In this document: positions 6,356 through 8,665 of the stretch, piece after piece
Layout: every line of letters begins with the position of its first letter
Position numbering within the stretch: position 1 is the first letter of the stretch
From: Limnohabitans sp.
GTDB taxonomy: Bacteria > Pseudomonadota > Gammaproteobacteria > Burkholderiales > Burkholderiaceae_C
Assembly: GCA_009693225.1 (NCBI GenBank)
Contig: SHXP01000085.1
Span: 1-8,665, forward strand
Direction: 5' to 3'
Length of the DNA: 8,665 nt
Notes under the pieces: model-generated
Told to the model about the DNA's origin: nothing
The model's database searches: none
What the model saw: only the letters and a program-made list of their open reading frames with translations
Translations under genes and position numbers: made by a program

Positions 6356-6541
6356 ATGACCACATCTACTTCAACCGTCAAAGTGCAACTGGTGCGCAGC
6401 CCCATCGGCACTAAGGAATCCCACCGCGCCACCGTGCGCGGACTTGGTTTGCGCAAAATCGGCAGCACCAGCAAATTGCAGGACACACCTGCAGTACGCG
6501 GCATGATCAACAAGATCAGCTACCTGGTCAAAGTTATCTAA
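6356..6541 (+). CDS. rpmD: 50S ribosomal protein uL30 (RpmD)
   Basis: A small large-subunit protein of 61 residues, the usual bacterial size. The core KVQLVRSPIGTKESHRATVRGLGLRKIG (about residues 9-36) and the C-terminal VRGMINKISYLVKVI are typical. The first eight residues are rich in threonine and serine and less conserved. GGGAG lies about 7 bases before the ATG. It stands between rpsE and rplO, as in most bacteria. Confidence 0.97.
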   Translation: MTTSTSTVKVQLVRSPIGTKESHRATVRGLGLRKIGSTSKLQDTPAVRGMINKISYLVKVI

Positions 6542-6552
6542 GGGCCACAGCC

Positions 6553-6984
6553 ATGCAACTCAATGAAATCAAGCCCGCAGACGGCTCCCGTAAGAACCGC
6601 CGCCGTGTCGGCCGCGGCATCGGCTCAGGTCTGGGTAAAACCGCTGGTCGCGGTCACAAGGGTCAGAAGTCACGTTCCGGTGGCTACCACAAGGTCGGTT
6701 TCGAAGGCGGTCAAATGCCTTTGCAGCGTCGTTTGCCCAAGCGCGGCTTCAAGTCCCGCACATTGCGCTACAACGAAGAAGTCACGCTTGCATCGCTGCA
6801 GACACTGGAAGCCACCGATATCGACATGCTGACTTTGAAGACCGCCGGCCTTATCAGCCAGATGGCCAAAGTCGTCAAGGTCATCAAGACCGGTGAAATC
6901 ACACACGCTGTCAAATTGAACGGCATCGGTGCTACTGCAGCTGCCAAGTCGGCGATCGAAGCCGCCGGTGGCACTGTCGCTTAA
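6553..6984 (+). CDS. rplO: 50S ribosomal protein uL15 (RplO)
   Basis: A late-assembling large-subunit protein with a long basic arm that reaches into 23S rRNA. The 143 residues begin MQLNEIKPADGSRKNRRRVGRG. The glycine- and lysine-rich stretch GKTAGRGHKGQKSRSGG follows near 28-44, then FEGGQMPLQRRLPKRGF near 50-66. The globular C-terminal half ends in KSAIEAAGGTVA. AGGG at the rpmD stop serves as ribosome binding site. secY follows after 22 bases. Confidence 0.98.
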   Translation: MQLNEIKPADGSRKNRRRVGRGIGSGLGKTAGRGHKGQKSRSGGYHKVGFEGGQMPLQRRLPKRGFKSRTLRYNEEVTLASLQTLEATDIDMLTLKTAGLISQMAKVVKVIKTGEITHAVKLNGIGATAAAKSAIEAAGGTVA

Positions 6985-6993
6985 AACACTGAC

Positions 6994-7009
6994 AAGGAAG
7001 AAACAATTG
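6994..7009 (+). promoter_or_regulatory. Ribosome binding site fixing a TTG start for secY
   Basis: AAGGAAG at 6994-7000 stands 6 bases before TTG at 7007-7009, an ideal spacing. The alternative ATG at 7025 has no purine-rich site before it. The peptide from the TTG (MATGASMGKADKYGDLRRR) resembles the usual betaproteobacterial SecY start. Confidence 0.75.
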
Positions 7010-8323
7010 GCAACTGGCGCATCCATGGGTAAAGCAGACAAGTACGGTGACTTGCGTCGCCGGCTCGTTTTCCTGCTGCTCGCGCTGGTGGTCTACCGCA
7101 TCGGCACACACATTCCTGTGCCCGGTATAGACCCCAACCAGTTGCAGCAACTCTTTAAAGGACAGCAGGGCGGCATCCTCAGTCTGTTCAATATGTTTTC
7201 TGGCGGTGCTTTGTCGCGCTTCAGTATTTTTGCGCTCGGCATCATGCCCTATATCTCTGCCTCCATCATCATGCAGCTGATGTCGTATGTCGTGCCCAGC
7301 ATGGAAGCGCTGAAAAAAGAAGGCGAAGCCGGACGCCGCAAAATCACCCAATACACTCGTTACGGTACGCTAGGACTGGCCTTGTTCCAGTCGCTGGGCA
7401 TCTCGGTGGCGCTGGAGTCGTCGGCCGGGCTGGTCGATGTCCCGGGTATCGGTTTTCGCATCACGGCCATGGTCTCATTGACCGCCGGCACCATGTTTCT
7501 GATGTGGCTGGGCGAGCAAATCACCGAACGCGGTCTGGGTAACGGCATCTCCATCATTATCTTTGCCGGCATTGCAGCCGGATTGCCCAATTCCATCGGC
7601 GGGCTGCTTGAACTGGTGCGCACCGGTGCCATGAGCATCATCGTTGCGCTGTTGATTGTCATTCTGGTGGCGGGTATCACGTATTTCGTGGTGTTCGTCG
7701 AGCGCGGACAACGAAAGATACTCGTCAATTACGCCCGCCGGCAGGTCGGCAACAAGGTCTACGGCGGACAGTCTTCGCATTTGCCCTTGAAACTGAACAT
7801 GTCCGGGGTCATTCCGCCGATCTTTGCATCCTCCATTATTTTGCTGCCCTCAACCATCGTCAGCTGGTTCAGCGCCGGCTCCAGCCTGAACTGGCTCAAA
7901 GATATTTCCGCTGCCTTGTCACCCGGCCAGCCCTTGTATGTGATGCTGTACGCCGTGGCCATCATCTTTTTCTGCTTCTTCTATACTGCGCTGGTCTTCA
8001 ACAGCCGCGAAACCGCAGACAACCTGAAGAAAAGCGGCGGCTTCATTCCCGGCATCCGTCCGGGCGACCAGACGGCCAAATTCATTGACAAGATCCTGCT
8101 GCGCCTGACGCTGGCCGGCGCCATCTACATCACATTTGTGTGTCTGGTTCCCGAGTTTCTGATCCTCAAGTACAACGTGCCGTTCTATTTCGGCGGCACC
8201 TCATTGCTGATTATTGTGGTGGTCACCATGGACTTCATGGCTCAGGTGCAAAACTACCTCATGAGTCAGCAATACGAATCTTTGTTGAGAAAGGCCAACT
8301 TCAAGATGGCTCCAGATGGCTGA
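7007..8323 (+). CDS. secY: Protein translocase channel subunit SecY, TTG start
   Basis: The pore of the SecYEG inner-membrane translocon, which passes unfolded proteins to the periplasm and inserts membrane proteins. The 438 residues (family about 440) hold ten hydrophobic segments near 18-34, 71-92, 118-136, 152-170, 180-198, 209-231, 267-287, 309-331, 366-386 and 392-411. The plug region FNMFSGGALSRF is at 61-72. GNGISIIIF is at 178-186, and the cytosolic loop PGIRPG (348-353) carries R351, matching the E. coli arginine needed for SecA-driven export. TTG at 7007 is preferred; ATG at 7025 would shorten it by six residues. The frame is open back to 6929 inside rplO, but that part is not SecY. 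Confidence 0.97.
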   Translation: MATGASMGKADKYGDLRRRLVFLLLALVVYRIGTHIPVPGIDPNQLQQLFKGQQGGILSLFNMFSGGALSRFSIFALGIMPYISASIIMQLMSYVVPSMEALKKEGEAGRRKITQYTRYGTLGLALFQSLGISVALESSAGLVDVPGIGFRITAMVSLTAGTMFLMWLGEQITERGLGNGISIIIFAGIAAGLPNSIGGLLELVRTGAMSIIVALLIVILVAGITYFVVFVERGQRKILVNYARRQVGNKVYGGQSSHLPLKLNMSGVIPPIFASSIILLPSTIVSWFSAGSSLNWLKDISAALSPGQPLYVMLYAVAIIFFCFFYTALVFNSRETADNLKKSGGFIPGIRPGDQTAKFIDKILLRLTLAGAIYITFVCLVPEFLILKYNVPFYFGGTSLLIIVVVTMDFMAQVQNYLMSQQYESLLRKANFKMAPDG

Positions 8324-8331
8324 TTGGGCGC

Positions 8332-8550
8332 ATGGCCAAGGACGACGTCATCCAGATGCAAGGGGAGGTCGTTGAAAACCTCCCCAATGCCACTTTCCGA
8401 GTCAAACTGGAAAACGGTCATGTGGTGCTCGGACACATTTCCGGCAAGATGCGAATGCACTACATCCGTATCCTGCCGGGAGACAAGGTGACAGTGGAGT
8501 TGACGCCCTATGATTTGAGCAGGGCCAGGATTGTGTTCCGCGCCAAGTAA
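8332..8550 (+). CDS. infA: Translation initiation factor IF-1 (InfA)
   Basis: It binds the 30S A site during initiation and helps IF-2 and IF-3 select the initiator tRNA. The 72 residues form a single S1/OB fold and are complete: MAKDDVIQMQGEV at the start, the RNA-binding core LENGHVVLGHISGKMRMHYIRI, and DLSRARIVFRAK at the end. It begins 8 bases after the secY stop with only a weak ribosome binding site, so coupling to secY is likely. A longer frame from 8140 lies within secY and is not part of the protein. Placement between secY and rpmJ is common in bacteria but differs from E. coli, where infA is elsewhere. Confidence 0.97.
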   Translation: MAKDDVIQMQGEVVENLPNATFRVKLENGHVVLGHISGKMRMHYIRILPGDKVTVELTPYDLSRARIVFRAK

Positions 8551-8573
8551 GGCGTTGAGCGAAAGAGTTTGTT

Positions 8574-8604
8574 GGGACACGCAAGGTGCGTGTTCCGGGT
8601 TTTT
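8574..8604 (+). terminator. Hairpin with T-run between infA and rpmJ
   Basis: GGGACACGC (8574-8582) pairs with GCGTGTTCC (8588-8596) as a 9-bp stem with one G-U pair and a 5-base loop AAGGT. GGG and then TTTTT (8600-8604) follow. This resembles a rho-independent terminator or attenuator, though the T-run starts three bases after the stem and is short. The rpmJ ribosome binding site (AGGAG, 8605-8609) begins directly after the T-run, so any termination would drop rpmJ and genes beyond. It could instead be an RNA-processing or stability element. Confidence 0.45.
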
Positions 8605-8615
8605 AGGAGAATGAA

Positions 8616-8665
8616 ATGAAAGTTTCGGCTTCGGTCAAAACAATTTGCCGCAACTGCAAGATCAT
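8616..8665 (+). CDS. rpmJ: 50S ribosomal protein bL36 (RpmJ), partial at window end
   Basis: A very small zinc-ribbon protein of the large subunit, usually 37-38 residues. Only the first 16 codons lie in the window (MKVSASVKTICRNCKI), including Cys11 and Cys14, the first pair of zinc ligands; the distal ligands are beyond the edge. The zinc-binding form is therefore likely. AGGAG at 8605-8609, 6 bases before the ATG, is a strong ribosome binding site. An ATG at 8611 is out of frame with the protein. Confidence 0.95.
   Translation, partial: MKVSASVKTICRNCKI

Noticed and set aside
6929..7006. N-terminal extension of secY into rplO
   Set aside because: The extra residues are out-of-frame rplO sequence and not membrane-like. 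The TTG at 7007 has the ribosome binding site.
1..8665. CRISPR arrays, tRNA or rRNA genes, phage or defence genes
   Set aside because: No regularly spaced repeats, no tRNA-like folds and no such protein domains were seen; intergenic space is too small outside 1-326 and 2712-2908.

Overview
The window looks like a betaproteobacterial chromosome, most likely Burkholderiales. The IF-1, SecY, L5 and bL36 sequences have the character of that group, and the gene order of the ribosomal block is the bacterial spc order. This placement rests on recalled protein features, not on a search.

Left part (1-2711, minus strand). glpK (glycerol kinase) and proC (pyrroline-5-carboxylate reductase) form a two-gene set transcribed leftwards, with a 45-base gap between them. 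Beyond proC lies about 325 bases of low gene content. It holds what looks like the first 15 codons of an IS481-type transposase, cut off and degraded, then a 15-residue lysine-rich reading frame, then a clear rho-independent terminator pointing left. This scrap is the only trace of mobile DNA that I see.

Middle (2712-2908). This is a divergent intergenic region between glpK and the ribosomal genes. It carries a good sigma-70-like promoter reading right and a 25-base interrupted palindrome in the presumed 5' leader of the ribosomal transcript. Two TTCGAA-centred sites lie on either side of the promoter.

Right part (2909-8665, plus strand). This is a complete, tightly packed spc operon: rplN-rplX-rplE-rpsN-rpsH-rplF-rplR-rpsE-rpmD-rplO-secY-infA, then the first 16 codons of rpmJ, which is cut by the window edge. 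Most gaps are 8-22 bases. The exceptions are rplX/rplE (start and stop within a few bases) and infA/rpmJ (65 bases, containing a hairpin followed by five T). Together the genes supply parts of both ribosomal subunits, the SecY protein-export channel and initiation factor 1. All products are full length with their family signatures and no frameshifts.

This is mainly an ordinary housekeeping region and I found no undescribed system. The points worth a second look are the separation of the spc operon from the S10 genes by a glpK side, the leader palindrome, the hairpin before rpmJ, the TTG start of secY, and the transposase remnant with its neighbouring lysine-rich micro-ORF.
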